A stretch of DNA of 64,000 bases from Pseudomonadaceae bacterium (GTDB lineage Bacteria > Pseudomonadota > Gammaproteobacteria > Pseudomonadales > Azotimanducaceae), in the NCBI GenBank assembly GCA_024743175.1, contig JANSXA010000003.1, positions 372,001-436,000 on the forward strand, read 5' to 3'. Positions 27,812 through 36,510 of this stretch are shown here, piece by piece. Position numbers and translations under genes: made by a program. Below the pieces are notes generated by a model, which saw nothing but the letters and a program-made list of their open reading frames with translations, had not been told where the DNA came from and searched no databases. Within the stretch, counting starts at the first letter, position 1, and the number at the start of each line of letters is the position of its first letter.

Positions 27812-29266
27812 TTAGTTTGGCTTTTCGATACCAAACGTCTTCATTCGATAAGATACCGTGGATGCTTTCAGTCCCATCAGTTCGGCGACTCCGCCCTCAC
27901 CGGATACGCGCCACTCAGCGGCAGTCAGCGCTGCCAGCAGATTAGCCTTCTCAAGAGCGCGAAACTCTTCTTCGGTGAGAAATTCACTGTCTTGTTTTAC
28001 CTGCTTGGACTTCTTCGGTGCCTCTGGTGTCAATACGCGATCCAGACGTAGTCGTGAACCCGTGGACAGAATCAATGCGCGCTCAATGACGTTTTTGAGC
28101 TCGCGGATATTTCCGGGCCAGTCGTGCGCTTCGAGCATGGCCAGGTGCTGTTTGGTAATGGGCAGCTGCTCGCGGCCTAGCTCTTCGCCGGCGGTGGTGA
28201 CGAAGTACTGAGCAAGCTGCGGGAGGTCTTCCTTGCGCGCACGCAGCGGCGGAACGTCGATCGGGAAGACGCTGAGTCGGTAGTACAGGTCTTCTCGAAA
28301 TCTTCCGGCGTCTATTTCTTTTGCCAGGTTTCGATTCGTTGCGGCAACAATCCGAACGTCCACCTTTATAGTCTTGTCGTCACCGATGCGTTCGAACTCG
28401 TGTTCTTGTAACGCCCGCAGGAGTTTGCCCTGTTGGGAGATAGGAATTTCGCCAACCTCGTCTAAGAATAAAGTTCCGCCGTCTGCGAGTTGAAGTCTAC
28501 CCACGCGGTCGCGGTGCGCGCCGGTGAATGCACCCTTCACGTGTCCGAAAAACTCACTTTCAAATAGTTCTGAGGGGATGGAAGCGCAATTTACTTTTAC
28601 CATAGGTGCATCCGCACGCGGGCTTTGGTCATGGATCGCCCGGGCGATCGCCTCCTTGCCGACTCCGGATTCGCCCTGAATCAGCACGCTTGCCGGTGTT
28701 GCCGCGACAGCTTCAATTTGAGATAGCGTACGCTGCAGTGCGTCGCTGGTTCCGACGATGTCTCTGTAGCGCTTCTCGCTGCGAAGCTCCTCGCGCAAGT
28801 AGTCTCGTTCCTGTTCGAGTTGAACTTTCAGGGAACTGACTTCCTTTAGAGCCCGTTCTCGTTCCAGTTCCAGCTGACAGCGTTCCGATATATCCTTGAA
28901 AACCACGACAGCGCCAACGATCCCGCCTGCTTTTTTGACCGGGGTGGTGACGTACTCTACTGGAATCGCATCTCCATTCGCGTGCCAGAATACCTCGTCG
29001 TCAACCTCGTGGACTTCACCATCGGTTAGCGCCGCGTATATCGGGCATTCCTCGCGGGGATACGGAGTTCCGTTCACATGACTGTGGTGATGAATGTCAT
29101 GCAGCGGCTCGCCGATGATTTCGGATTCAGTCCAACCCATAATTCGCACCGCCGCTTCGTTGACAAACGTACAGCGGCCTTCCAGGTCTAGCCCGTACAC
29201 GCCTTCACCCAATGCCCCAAGAATGAGGTCATGGGGAACCTCGTTCGCCTTCTCCCGTCTAGTCAT
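27812..29266 (-). CDS. Sigma-54-dependent transcriptional activator with PAS sensor
   Basis: A 484-residue enhancer-binding protein. N-terminal PAS domain at about residues 10-125 ([20 protein letters not shown], with [19 protein letters not shown]), a coiled-coil linker (about 130-165), a sigma-54 interaction AAA+ domain at about 170-405 with Walker A GESGVGKE, the GAFTGA loop ([12 protein letters not shown]) and Walker [14 protein letters not shown], and a C-terminal Fis-type HTH ([20 protein letters not shown]). It has no receiver domain, so signals probably reach it through PAS. It lies between two divergent sigma-54 promoters, which it almost certainly controls. Confidence 0.96.
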   Translation of the reverse strand: MTRREKANEVPHDLILGALGEGVYGLDLEGRCTFVNEAAVRIMGWTESEIIGEPLHDIHHHSHVNGTPYPREECPIYAALTDGEVHEVDDEVFWHANGDAIPVEYVTTPVKKAGGIVGAVVVFKDISERCQLELERERALKEVSSLKVQLEQERDYLREELRSEKRYRDIVGTSDALQRTLSQIEAVAATPASVLIQGESGVGKEAIARAIHDQSPRADAPMVKVNCASIPSELFESEFFGHVKGAFTGAHRDRVGRLQLADGGTLFLDEVGEIPISQQGKLLRALQEHEFERIGDDKTIKVDVRIVAATNRNLAKEIDAGRFREDLYYRLSVFPIDVPPLRARKEDLPQLAQYFVTTAGEELGREQLPITKQHLAMLEAHDWPGNIRELKNVIERALILSTGSRLRLDRVLTPEAPKKSKQVKQDSEFLTEEEFRALEKANLLAALTAAEWRVSGEGGVAELMGLKASTVSYRMKTFGIEKPN

Positions 29267-29316
29267 GTCGTCTGCCAGATCAAAAAATTGATAGTCATGC
29301 GCTCAAAAAACTGAGA

Positions 29317-29334
29317 ATCGCAATTATTTGCGAT
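29317..29334. promoter_or_regulatory. Candidate upstream activator sequence
   Basis: ATCGCAA-TTAT-TTGCGAT, a perfect 7-bp inverted repeat, 50 bp downstream of (outside) the activator start and 44 bp upstream of the rightward -24 element. A related half-perfect copy lies at 27749-27766 near the other sigma-54 promoter, so it is the probable activator binding site. Confidence 0.65.
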
Positions 29335-29377
29335 GGTAGGATTTGTGTCAACCTATTGATTAATAAGACAAAAAAAC

Positions 29378-29394
29378 TTGGCACGTTATGTGCT
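29378..29394 (+). promoter_or_regulatory. Sigma-54 (-24/-12) promoter of the DUF1348 operon
   Basis: TTGGCACGTTATGTGCT, one or two mismatches to YTGGCACGrNNNTTGCW, with GG at 29380-29381 and GC at 29392-29393 (10 nt between). The predicted start is near 29405, 26 nt before the ATG at 29431. Confidence 0.78.
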
Positions 29395-29430
29395 CTCACT
29401 GCTGCATCAGCAACTTTGGCAGCAGCAAAA

Positions 29431-29859
29431 ATGTCCGACCCGATCTTACCCCCTTTTACCGCCGAGACGGCGTGCGAGAAGGTCCAACGCGCTGAAGACG
29501 CGTGGAACACAAAAGACCCTGAAATAGTGGCGCTTGCCTACAGCGAAGGATCTCACTGGCGCAATAGAGACGAATTCTTCCAAGGTAGAGATGCCATTCG
29601 TGCGTTTCTGTATCGCAAGTGGCGCAAGGAATTGCACTACCGTCTGATGAAAGAGCTCTGGGCGTTCGATGGAAACCGTATCTCGGTTCGATTCGAGTAT
29701 GAATGGCAGGACGCCGATTCCGGCAGATGGTATCGCACTCACGGGAACGAACATTGGGAGTTCAATGACCAGGGCCTCATGACCCGGCGCGACATGAGTG
29801 CAAACGACGTGTCGATTTCCTCCGCTGAACGCCGTATCGGCATGCAAGGTCAGCCATGA
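29431..29859 (+). CDS. DUF1348 (NTF2-like) protein
   Basis: A 142-residue NTF2/SnoaL-fold protein of DUF1348: MSDPILPPFTAETACEKVQR, then EDAWNTKDPEIVALAY, SHWRNRDEFFQGR, KWRKELHYRLMKELWAF and NEHWEFNDQGLM. I start it at ATG 29431 because family members begin just before LPPFTAETA. The open frame extends back to 29356, but that part overlaps the sigma-54 promoter. The fold binds small hydrophobic ligands; the function is unknown. First gene of the rightward sigma-54 unit. Confidence 0.88.
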   Translation: MSDPILPPFTAETACEKVQRAEDAWNTKDPEIVALAYSEGSHWRNRDEFFQGRDAIRAFLYRKWRKELHYRLMKELWAFDGNRISVRFEYEWQDADSGRWYRTHGNEHWEFNDQGLMTRRDMSANDVSISSAERRIGMQGQP

Positions 29860-30067
29860 ATCCAGTTTCACAGTTTTGGCAGGACCTCGGGAACTCCTCC
29901 CTCTCTCCCCACCTTGTCCGGGGCCTGCCTTTTTCTCCATCCGTCTGCGCCAGTGCAGACGGCATACCAGCGTTCACTCTTGGTGTGATCGGCAGCTACG
30001 CAGTACCAACAGCGCCATTGCATCAAGACGGACATTCCAAACCCTCGCAACTTCACAGGAACCCCAA

Positions 30068-30886
30068 ATGAAAAACAAACCTTCTAAACATAAACTGATC
30101 TGCGTGCAGGCAGGGCTCGCGATCGCAGCGGTCGTTGGCTTTGCCGCTGCGTTTGCGGCTAGTGGCGATGCCCGTCCGGTGACCGCCAGCAATCCGCCGG
30201 TGAATGACGGCCTACCGATGCCCGGCTTCGAAATCACCAAGCAAAACACTGCGATTGTGATCACCGATCCGCAGAATGACTTTCTGTCCCCCAACGGAGT
30301 GACGTGGGGGGTAGTAGGCAAAAGCATTACCGAAAACCGAACGGTCGAAAATCTGCACGCGCTTTTCAAGGCGGCCGATAAAACCGGGATGCCCGTGTTT
30401 ATCTCACCCCACTATTACTTCGAGCATGATCATAAGTGGCAGTTCGAAGGCACCTTGGAAACGCTTATGCACAGCATAGGCATGTTCGACCGTCCGCATG
30501 CGTTAACGCTGGAAGGTTTCGAAGGATCCGGTGCCGATTGGCTTGAGATCTACAAGCCTTACATCAACAACGGCAAGACCGTTGTGACGAGCCCGCACAA
30601 AGTGTACGGCCCGGAAAGCAACGACCTGGTTCTGCAACTGCGCAAGGCGGGTGTATCCAAAGTCGTACTCGGCGGCATGTCGTCGAACCTCTGCACGGAG
30701 TCTCACATGCGCGCCTTGGTCGAGGCGGGTTTTGAGGTGCTCGTGGTCACTGATGCAACGGCCGGCGCTATCACCGAGCACTACGATGGCTACGCCGCAT
30801 CACTGACCAATTTCCGCATGATCGCAAGCAAAGTGGACAACACCCGAAATACGGTGAAGGCCATTGAAGCTGCGTTTAAAAAATAG
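30068..30886 (+). CDS. Exported isochorismatase-family cysteine hydrolase
   Basis: The ATG at 30068 gives a 272-residue precursor with a signal peptide (KHKLICVQAGLAIAAVVGFA, AAFAASGDA), which is rare in this family. The catalytic triad is visible: Asp in IVITDPQNDF, Lys in TVVTSPHKVYG and Cys in GGMSSNLCTESH. Members cleave amide, ether or N-N bonds; the substrate is unknown. A spacer of 208 bp separates it from the DUF1348 gene, and 36 bp separate it from the YHS gene, so it is probably in the same transcript. Confidence 0.88.
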   Translation: MKNKPSKHKLICVQAGLAIAAVVGFAAAFAASGDARPVTASNPPVNDGLPMPGFEITKQNTAIVITDPQNDFLSPNGVTWGVVGKSITENRTVENLHALFKAADKTGMPVFISPHYYFEHDHKWQFEGTLETLMHSIGMFDRPHALTLEGFEGSGADWLEIYKPYINNGKTVVTSPHKVYGPESNDLVLQLRKAGVSKVVLGGMSSNLCTESHMRALVEAGFEVLVVTDATAGAITEHYDGYAASLTNFRMIASKVDNTRNTVKAIEAAFKK

Positions 30887-30922
30887 ACCAACCAACCAAC
30901 TAACCAAAAGGAAATTAATCCA

Positions 30923-31399
30923 ATGAAAAGTCTCGTTAACACAGTCGCTATACTTACCCTTAGTGTTGCCCTGCCGGTTTTGGCAGCGGACGAACACAAT
31001 GTCTCGAACGGCATCACCACGGCCGGCGTTCCGCTTGGTCTGCACGGCGTGGATGCCGTCGCTCTAACGACCATCCATGATGTGTCAGAAGGGTCCGCAA
31101 GACACACCGTCGTGGTCAATGATGTTGCTTACTACTTTGCGTCGGAAACCTCGGCAGAGCAGTTTGAAGCCCACCCGGATCAGTACCTACCGCAGTATGG
31201 TGGCTTTTGTGCATTCGCCGTAGCGCTGGGTAAAAAGTTTGATGGCGATCCGAGATATGCCGACATTGTTGACGGCAAACTCTACTTGTTCGTGAACGAA
31301 GAAATCTTCCTCAAGTACAAGCAGGATGCTCGAAATATTCTCCGCAAAGCAGAGAAGACCTGGCCTTCCATACGACACACCGCTGTCGAAGAGTTGTAA
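30923..31399 (+). CDS. Exported YHS-domain protein
   Basis: A 158-residue precursor with a signal peptide (cleavage after VLA/AD). It has a YHS-type domain at about residues 60-125: VNDVAYYFASETSAEQFEAH, then PDQYLPQYGGFCAFAVALG. YHS domains bind copper or haem-like ligands in some proteins; here a single Cys in GGFCA is present. It follows the isochorismatase-like gene closely and ends the rightward sigma-54 unit at a strong terminator. Confidence 0.87.
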   Translation: MKSLVNTVAILTLSVALPVLAADEHNVSNGITTAGVPLGLHGVDAVALTTIHDVSEGSARHTVVVNDVAYYFASETSAEQFEAHPDQYLPQYGGFCAFAVALGKKFDGDPRYADIVDGKLYLFVNEEIFLKYKQDARNILRKAEKTWPSIRHTAVEEL

Positions 31400-31405
31400 G
31401 GCCAT

Positions 31406-31441
31406 ATGCGGCTGAACATTGGTTCAGCCGCATTTCCTTTC
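31406..31441 (+). terminator. Intrinsic terminator after the YHS gene
   Basis: Perfect 12-bp stem ATGCGGCTGAAC / GTTCAGCCGCAT with the loop ATTG, followed by TTCCTTTCT. It closes the sigma-54 unit and isolates the following transporter. Confidence 0.85.
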
Positions 31442-31479
31442 TGGCTAAGCAACGATAACTAGATCAGAGGAGGTCAAAC

Positions 31480-32496
31480 ATGAAACTAAACATGCAACAT
31501 CTAAACTGGACTGGACGCGTTCTGCTTGCCTCGATGTTTCTCATTTCCGGTATCGGCAGATCCGTGCGACACAAGCTGTTCGTGTCCGGTAGCGGCGTTC
31601 AAAATCAACCTAAAGTCGTTCATCAATTGCCGGTGATTCAGATAGGGGGCCTTGCAGCGTTCGCTATGATTGCGTTTGCGGCGAACAGCCTGCTTGCGAG
31701 ACTTGCTTTAGCGGAGACAGAGATTGATCCGGCGAGTTTCAGTGCGATTCGGCTGGTGTCAGGTGCGGTCTTTATAAGCTTGTTCGCACTGGTGCGGTTT
31801 GGGACCGCACTTCCAAAACAAGGAAGTTGGCTCTCAGGGTTAGCGTTGTTTGCATACGCAGCTGCCTTCTCATACGGATACGTTCAACTGCACACTGGAA
31901 CAGGCGCCCTCATTCTGTTTGGGTCTGTGCAGATCTCCATGTTGGTATATGGGTTTGCGACCGGAAACCGACTCAATGTCACGCAATGGCTCGGCTTTAT
32001 CGTAGCTTTTATTGCTGTTGCCTATCTTGTGTCGCCTGGCGCCGTTGCTCCAGATGCCTCGGGAGCCACCATAATGATGCTTGCAGGTATTGCCTGGGCG
32101 ATATACACGATACGTGGTGTGGGCGGTGACCCTGTTCTGATGAGCGCAGGGAACTTCGCACGCACAGTGCCTATGTGTCTGATTCTGTGTCTTCTTGGAT
32201 GGCCATACGCAGAGTTCGACGCTCAAGGAGCGCTGTTTGCCCTTTGTTCAGGCGTTTTGAGCTCTGGATTTGGGTATGTAGTTTGGTATCAGGTGCTCCC
32301 CCACGTAAGTGTCGTCAATGCTGCAACCATTCAGTTGAGTGTGCCGGCGATAGCTGCCGGGATGGGTATTTTGTTCCTGAGCGAGCCAGTGTCTCTAAGA
32401 TTGGCTGTATCGACGACCGGGATACTGCTGGGGATTGCCGTTGTGTTGAGGGGCGGCGATGTTTCGCTGCGAAGACGCCAGTCAACTGAATCTTGA
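31480..32496 (+). CDS. DMT/EamA transporter with a DoxX-like N-terminal graft
   Basis: A 338-residue protein. Residues from about 52 onward are an EamA (DMT) transporter with ten membrane helices in two repeats (AAFAMIAFAANSLLARLALA, then LSSGFGYVVWYQVLPHVSVV). Residues 1-30 (MNMQHLNWTGRVLLASMFLI-like, then SGIGR) instead look like the start of a DoxX-family protein, joined in frame by a short linker. A strong AGGAGG precedes the ATG. The gene appears to be a deletion fusion of two genes and may still make a working transporter. The substrate is unknown. Confidence 0.82.
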   Translation: MKLNMQHLNWTGRVLLASMFLISGIGRSVRHKLFVSGSGVQNQPKVVHQLPVIQIGGLAAFAMIAFAANSLLARLALAETEIDPASFSAIRLVSGAVFISLFALVRFGTALPKQGSWLSGLALFAYAAAFSYGYVQLHTGTGALILFGSVQISMLVYGFATGNRLNVTQWLGFIVAFIAVAYLVSPGAVAPDASGATIMMLAGIAWAIYTIRGVGGDPVLMSAGNFARTVPMCLILCLLGWPYAEFDAQGALFALCSGVLSSGFGYVVWYQVLPHVSVVNAATIQLSVPAIAAGMGILFLSEPVSLRLAVSTTGILLGIAVVLRGGDVSLRRRQSTES

Positions 32497-32712
32497 AACC
32501 CGTAAAGCCAGATTTCACGGCTCTTTTGATGTCGGAACCCATCACTATCGCGAAGGCGGAGGTCATCGGACTCTCTCAATCCAAGCTGGTTGGAAAGGTA
32601 GGCGGAGGATGGCTTCAAGACGTGCGGAATCTGTGGGTTTGAAATCCTTCGCGAATTGTAACTGTTGGAGTGCGCGCTGTAACGCGCAGCCGGCGCCGTG
32701 CGCTTCGCTTAC

Positions 32713-32852
32713 TTAGGTAGGGTATAGGTAGGGTCAAAAGCTGTTGAGATTCTACCAATGGCGGCCACGCATTCCGACTCTCCGCAGTTTTCGCAGTCGA
32801 ACGGTCCTTCCGGTTGGGAATATTGTTCATCAAATGGTCCAATAAATTCTGC
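32713..32852 (-). pseudogene. C-terminal fragment of an unrecognised Cys-containing protein
   Basis: The minus strand encodes AEFIGPFDEQYSQPEGPFDC, then ENCGESECVAAIGRISTAFD, PTYTLPK-stop. The composition and CxxC...C spacing look like a real protein end. The frame meets a stop right where the IS91-associated repeat begins (32855), so the gene was truncated there. I do not recognise the family. Confidence 0.4.
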
Positions 32853-32854
32853 TT

Positions 32855-33045
32855 AAGGATAGGAAGTATTAATGCTGCATTGAAGGCGAAATGAAAGTAT
32901 TACTGTTATTCGATATTTGTTAGAAAAGAGACCGGCTAGATTCTGTGGCCATAGGCGTACGCAAAGGGTGATGCTTCGGCGATACTAGGTGGGCGTTTGT
33001 CCTGCATGCGTGAATTTGAAGCCGAGAAAACCTGTCCAGTGTCTA
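32855..33045 (+). repeat. IS91-associated terminal repeat, copy 2
   Basis: Near-identical to 13677-13867 over 191 bp and ending at the same base pattern (CAGTGTCTA), but with no transposase beside it. A solitary IS91 end, left by deletion or by one-ended transposition. Confidence 0.75.
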
Positions 33046-33114
33046 GTTGCTTTCATTGTCAGTCAGCCAGACCAGATAGCTGAACATCTCTTACAAACAA
33101 CGGAGGAATCTGCA

Positions 33115-33236
33115 ATGAAAATACCCCGAGGTCTCTATTTGCACTGGCCATTCTAAGTTCTTCTAAAGCCATGGAAGTTCAAGTCAGTACCAGTGAACCT
33201 GCCGTTTTAGGAAAACGCCAGACGATTCTCATCTAA
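33115..33236 (+). pseudogene. Truncated exported-protein gene with a frameshift
   Basis: A good ribosome-binding site (CGGAGGA) precedes an ATG, but the frame stops after 13 codons. Adding one A to the run after ATG would give MKNTPRSLFALAILSSSKAM, then EVQVSTSEPAVLGKRQTI, a signal-peptide-like start that ends soon after. Probably the head of a lost gene. Confidence 0.4.
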
Positions 33237-33294
33237 CGATAATACTAGCGGATGGCGCTGAATAGTCTTGAGCCCATGCTTCGTCCACTGGTTG

Positions 33295-34305
33295 CTAAGG
33301 CGCCGTGAGTCGATATGCCCTGGCTGCTGTGCCGCTGAAAACAGCCGTCTTTTCTGCTGGAGACAAGCCAAGTTCATTGGCAATCTTCTTAAACAGGTTC
33401 CATAAGGTTCGATAAGAGATGCAGTCTTTGTCCACTGGAAAGTTGCTTTCGAACATACAGCGTTCTGGACCAAATGCTTCCAGTGCATATTGATATCGTG
33501 GCATAAGTGTTGCCAAGAATGCGTCGGAGTGCCAGGGTTCCGCTGCGCGGTGCATGTGATAGGGCGGTTCCCAATCGCCAACGCGCATTTGTGCGCCACC
33601 TAATTTCATCACCGTGTTGGAACATGCGGCCACCGAATCAATGGCGGCCTGCCAGGCGCTCAGCTCGGATTTATCGGCGTCTGGATCGATCCTGCCACCA
33701 AGATGATTAACGATAACGGTAACCCCGGGAAACCGGTTGGCCAGGTCAGCCAGGCGCGGTAAGCGGGCAAAATCTGGTGACCAGTTGTCGTAGCTCAGGC
33801 CGTATTTTTCCAGCAGCTTAAAGCCCTTTAGAAAATCGTTGTTTAGATCACTGGGAAAGGCGGTACGGACCCCGCGAAAGTATTCACTTGCGTGTAAATG
33901 TGCTTCGAGTACTTCAGCTGCGGCGTCACCAAGGCGAAGATCTGCACTACTGAATATGCCGGTGCATAACCGCGTTGGACCATAAATGCCTGAACGGCTC
34001 ATGGCGGCGATGCCGTGGACAAACTCAGTTTCGCCTACGCACTTCAATGCCTCCGGACCATCTGCGCGATAGAAGGCTCCGCATTGGGCGAACACAGTTT
34101 GCACAACGTTGTGACCGCTATCGGTTATGTCTCGACTGATTTCCTCGCAGAGGTAAACCTCCTGTCGAAAGCCCATGCCGTTTCGTCCGCGCAAATCCCA
34201 CAAGTGATGATGGGGATCAATGATGGGTAAGTCCGGCTCCAGCACTTCTTCTGGTGTTTCTTTGCCGATCCAGGTTTCGATATCTGAATTTTCTGGGATG
34301 CTCAT
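33295..34305 (-). CDS. Amidohydrolase (Amidohydro_2 family)
   Basis: A 336-residue TIM-barrel metal hydrolase of the 2-pyrone-4,6-dicarboxylate lactonase / amidohydrolase-2 group. Motifs: DLPIIDPHHHLWDLRGR (metal-binding His pair), VIVNHLGG and CMFESNFPVDKD. There is no signal peptide, so it acts in the cytosol on a lactone or carboxylate; the substrate is not deducible. It lies 61 bp downstream of another amidohydrolase gene on the same strand, probably one operon. Confidence 0.9.
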   Translation of the reverse strand: MSIPENSDIETWIGKETPEEVLEPDLPIIDPHHHLWDLRGRNGMGFRQEVYLCEEISRDITDSGHNVVQTVFAQCGAFYRADGPEALKCVGETEFVHGIAAMSRSGIYGPTRLCTGIFSSADLRLGDAAAEVLEAHLHASEYFRGVRTAFPSDLNNDFLKGFKLLEKYGLSYDNWSPDFARLPRLADLANRFPGVTVIVNHLGGRIDPDADKSELSAWQAAIDSVAACSNTVMKLGGAQMRVGDWEPPYHMHRAAEPWHSDAFLATLMPRYQYALEAFGPERCMFESNFPVDKDCISYRTLWNLFKKIANELGLSPAEKTAVFSGTAARAYRLTAP

Positions 34306-34366
34306 TTGTGTTGCTGCTCCAACATTTTCGGTAGCTTATGGCTTGGCGTGTGACCGCAGCGGAAAA

Positions 34367-35821
34367 CTAGTTTTTAAGTCTGCCGTACACCGGTCTGCCG
34401 GGATAAGTGTCCTTGATCAGTTCGCCATTTTTTATCACCGACACCCCGTTCACCAGCACATGTTCGATGCCGCTGGAGAACTGCATTGAATCCGTGTAAG
34501 TCGCGTTATCGATGATCGTATCAGGGTCGAATATGGTGATGTCTGCATCGGCACCAACTTGTATACGACCTTTGTTTTGCATGTCTGGTGCAATGGCTTC
34601 GAGGCGCCGTGCCGGTTGGATGGTCATTTTGGCAAGCGCTGGCATGAGCCCGATAACACCTTTTTCGCGCACATACTCACCTAGAATTTTCGAGAACGTA
34701 CCTGCGCCGCGTGGGTGGGCGGGACCATTCGCAAAAGAAATACCGTCAGATGCCACCATCACATCGGGCTGCGCCACCAGCCAGGCGTTGGTTTCTTCCG
34801 AGCGTCCGTGAATGATCACCGGACCGCCAACTTTTCGATATTTTTGAAAAGTTTCTTCAGTGAGGCGTTCACCGGTTTCTGCCCATTGCAACAGGCTGTA
34901 GTCTGACTGCCAGTCATCGAACAGAGCACTTTCTATTAAGGTAGAGCCCGCTGTATAGGGATAAGACTCGGTAGTGATGTCGAGGCCGGCGCTATTGGCT
35001 GCACGAATCATTGCGAGTGCAGTTTTAGCTGACTTGCCTGTGCTCGAGTTTATATGAACGATATGTAGCGCAGCCTGAGTAGCAAACGCATTGGCGATCA
35101 CTTCCTGTACCGGGGCCAGCGGATCTCCGCCCATACTTGCGGGTGCGCGCATGTGCACAAAAACGGGGGCATCTAATTCTGCGGCAGCGTTGAAGGCGCG
35201 GAAGATCTCTTCATGGCTGGCGCCCGGGGTGTAGGTAATGCCGAAGCCAAAACCGAGTGCGCCATCACGCATGCCTTCGCGGAGTAGCTCCAGCGTGTAG
35301 GTCACCTCGTTGTCTGAAAGCGATCGTCTGGCTGATGGTGTGCCAAAGGCTTGTTGAAAGTAGCTGGTGAAATCCGTGGATATATCTTCATGCCCCTCGA
35401 CGGCTGCATGTCGTGAGACAACATGGCTCACCGTGGATCCGAAGTTCAAAAGTGCTTTGCCTTTTCTTTGCGCGTAGTAGCGTGATACTGGCCAGGTACC
35501 AATTTCAAGTTCGAGGGCTGTGGTGACACCGTCTGCTGCCTGGAACTGATTGCTGGTGTTGTCTTGTCCGTGGGCGTGAAGATCAATGAAGCCTGGCGCA
35601 ACAACCATTCCGGAAGCATCGATTATGTTGTCAGCTGATAGCGGTTTTTCGCTGATGAGGGTAATTTGGCCGTTTTCTATAAGAACGTGACGTTGCGCAT
35701 CCAACCCTGTTTCAGGGTCCATAACCCGACCATTTAAAATAGCCAAGCTATCTGCATGGGTAACGACAGGAATCAGGAGAATGCCGAGGGTAATTAGAAA
35801 ACGAAAACCAGGTTGTTTCAT
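34367..35821 (-). CDS. Exported N-acyl-D-amino-acid deacylase-type amidohydrolase
   Basis: A 484-residue precursor with a signal peptide (cleavage after THA/DS). It is a composite-domain amidohydrolase: an N-terminal beta sandwich (LAILNGRVMDPETGLDAQRH), the metal motif PGFIDLHAHGQDNTSNQFQA, HMRAPASMGG and HIVHINSSTG, and a returning C-terminal sandwich ADADITIFDPDTI. This arrangement is that of D-aminoacylases and related dihydroorotase-like enzymes. Periplasmic location would suit recycling of D-amino acid derivatives. Divergent from the PPOX gene, with 153 bp between their starts. Confidence 0.9.
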   Translation of the reverse strand: MKQPGFRFLITLGILLIPVVTHADSLAILNGRVMDPETGLDAQRHVLIENGQITLISEKPLSADNIIDASGMVVAPGFIDLHAHGQDNTSNQFQAADGVTTALELEIGTWPVSRYYAQRKGKALLNFGSTVSHVVSRHAAVEGHEDISTDFTSYFQQAFGTPSARRSLSDNEVTYTLELLREGMRDGALGFGFGITYTPGASHEEIFRAFNAAAELDAPVFVHMRAPASMGGDPLAPVQEVIANAFATQAALHIVHINSSTGKSAKTALAMIRAANSAGLDITTESYPYTAGSTLIESALFDDWQSDYSLLQWAETGERLTEETFQKYRKVGGPVIIHGRSEETNAWLVAQPDVMVASDGISFANGPAHPRGAGTFSKILGEYVREKGVIGLMPALAKMTIQPARRLEAIAPDMQNKGRIQVGADADITIFDPDTIIDNATYTDSMQFSSGIEHVLVNGVSVIKNGELIKDTYPGRPVYGRLKN

Positions 35822-35974
35822 GCTAGCGCTCCTAAAGGTAAAGCAGACTGGGCCTTAGGGTATCTCATAATTGATGACAAACCCCATTTATCTCCAACCT
35901 GCAAATCTGGCGCAGATAGACAATCAAAGCTGACCGGACCAGAATTGGAATCCCAATCAGTTCAGGTGTCCCAC

Positions 35975-36463
35975 ATGCCCCTATCGCGAAAGCTAGCCCT
36001 CGACGATGCTCAGATTGAAGAGATTATGACCACTTGTTGGAACTGTCGTATCGCGACTATTGGTCCTGCGAATCGTATCAACCTCACCCCTATGTGGTTT
36101 GGTTGGGCAGGTGGGCAGATATACATCTACGGCCGAGGTCAGAAGGTGGTTAACCTGCGTCGCGACCCAACCTGCACAATCATCGTCGACCGTAACGAAA
36201 AATTTCCGGAGTTGCAGGCGATCATGCTGCAGGGTGAGGCGCAGGTGCTTGAAGACGCTGATGCTGAAGCTGCAGATCCTCACCTTGCACAAGCAAGAAT
36301 ACAGATGGGGCGGAAATACAACGGCGGCCACGGTCAGCCCGCTGTTGAAGATCCTCCCCCAAACACCGCAACCGCGCGGAGTAAACACGGTCGTTGGATC
36401 GTTTTTAAACCAGACGTCAGCTTAACCTGGGACAACTTCAAGCTGGCGAGTTTGAGTCGATGA
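35975..36463 (+). CDS. PPOX-class flavin/F420-type oxidoreductase
   Basis: A 162-residue split-barrel protein starting MPLSRKLALDDAQIEEIMTT. Core: CRIATIGPANRINLTPMWFG, then GQKVVNLRRDPTCTIIVDR, ending with VFKPDVSLTWDNFKLASL. The ATG at 35975 has no clear ribosome-binding site; the frame is open to 35813 upstream. Family members reduce small substrates with flavin or F420. A truncated copy of its C-terminal third lies at 45.8 kb. It converges on the CYP153 gene. Confidence 0.8.
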   Translation: MPLSRKLALDDAQIEEIMTTCWNCRIATIGPANRINLTPMWFGWAGGQIYIYGRGQKVVNLRRDPTCTIIVDRNEKFPELQAIMLQGEAQVLEDADAEAADPHLAQARIQMGRKYNGGHGQPAVEDPPPNTATARSKHGRWIVFKPDVSLTWDNFKLASLSR

Positions 36464-36510
36464 CTGAAATGAGGGCCGGGTGAAGCGACGACTTCGATAT
36501 CGTCCTGGCC

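Noticed and set aside
29356-29430. Signal-peptide-like N-terminal extension of the DUF1348 protein
   Set aside because: It begins at TTG, overlaps the sigma-54 promoter, and family members start at the later Met.
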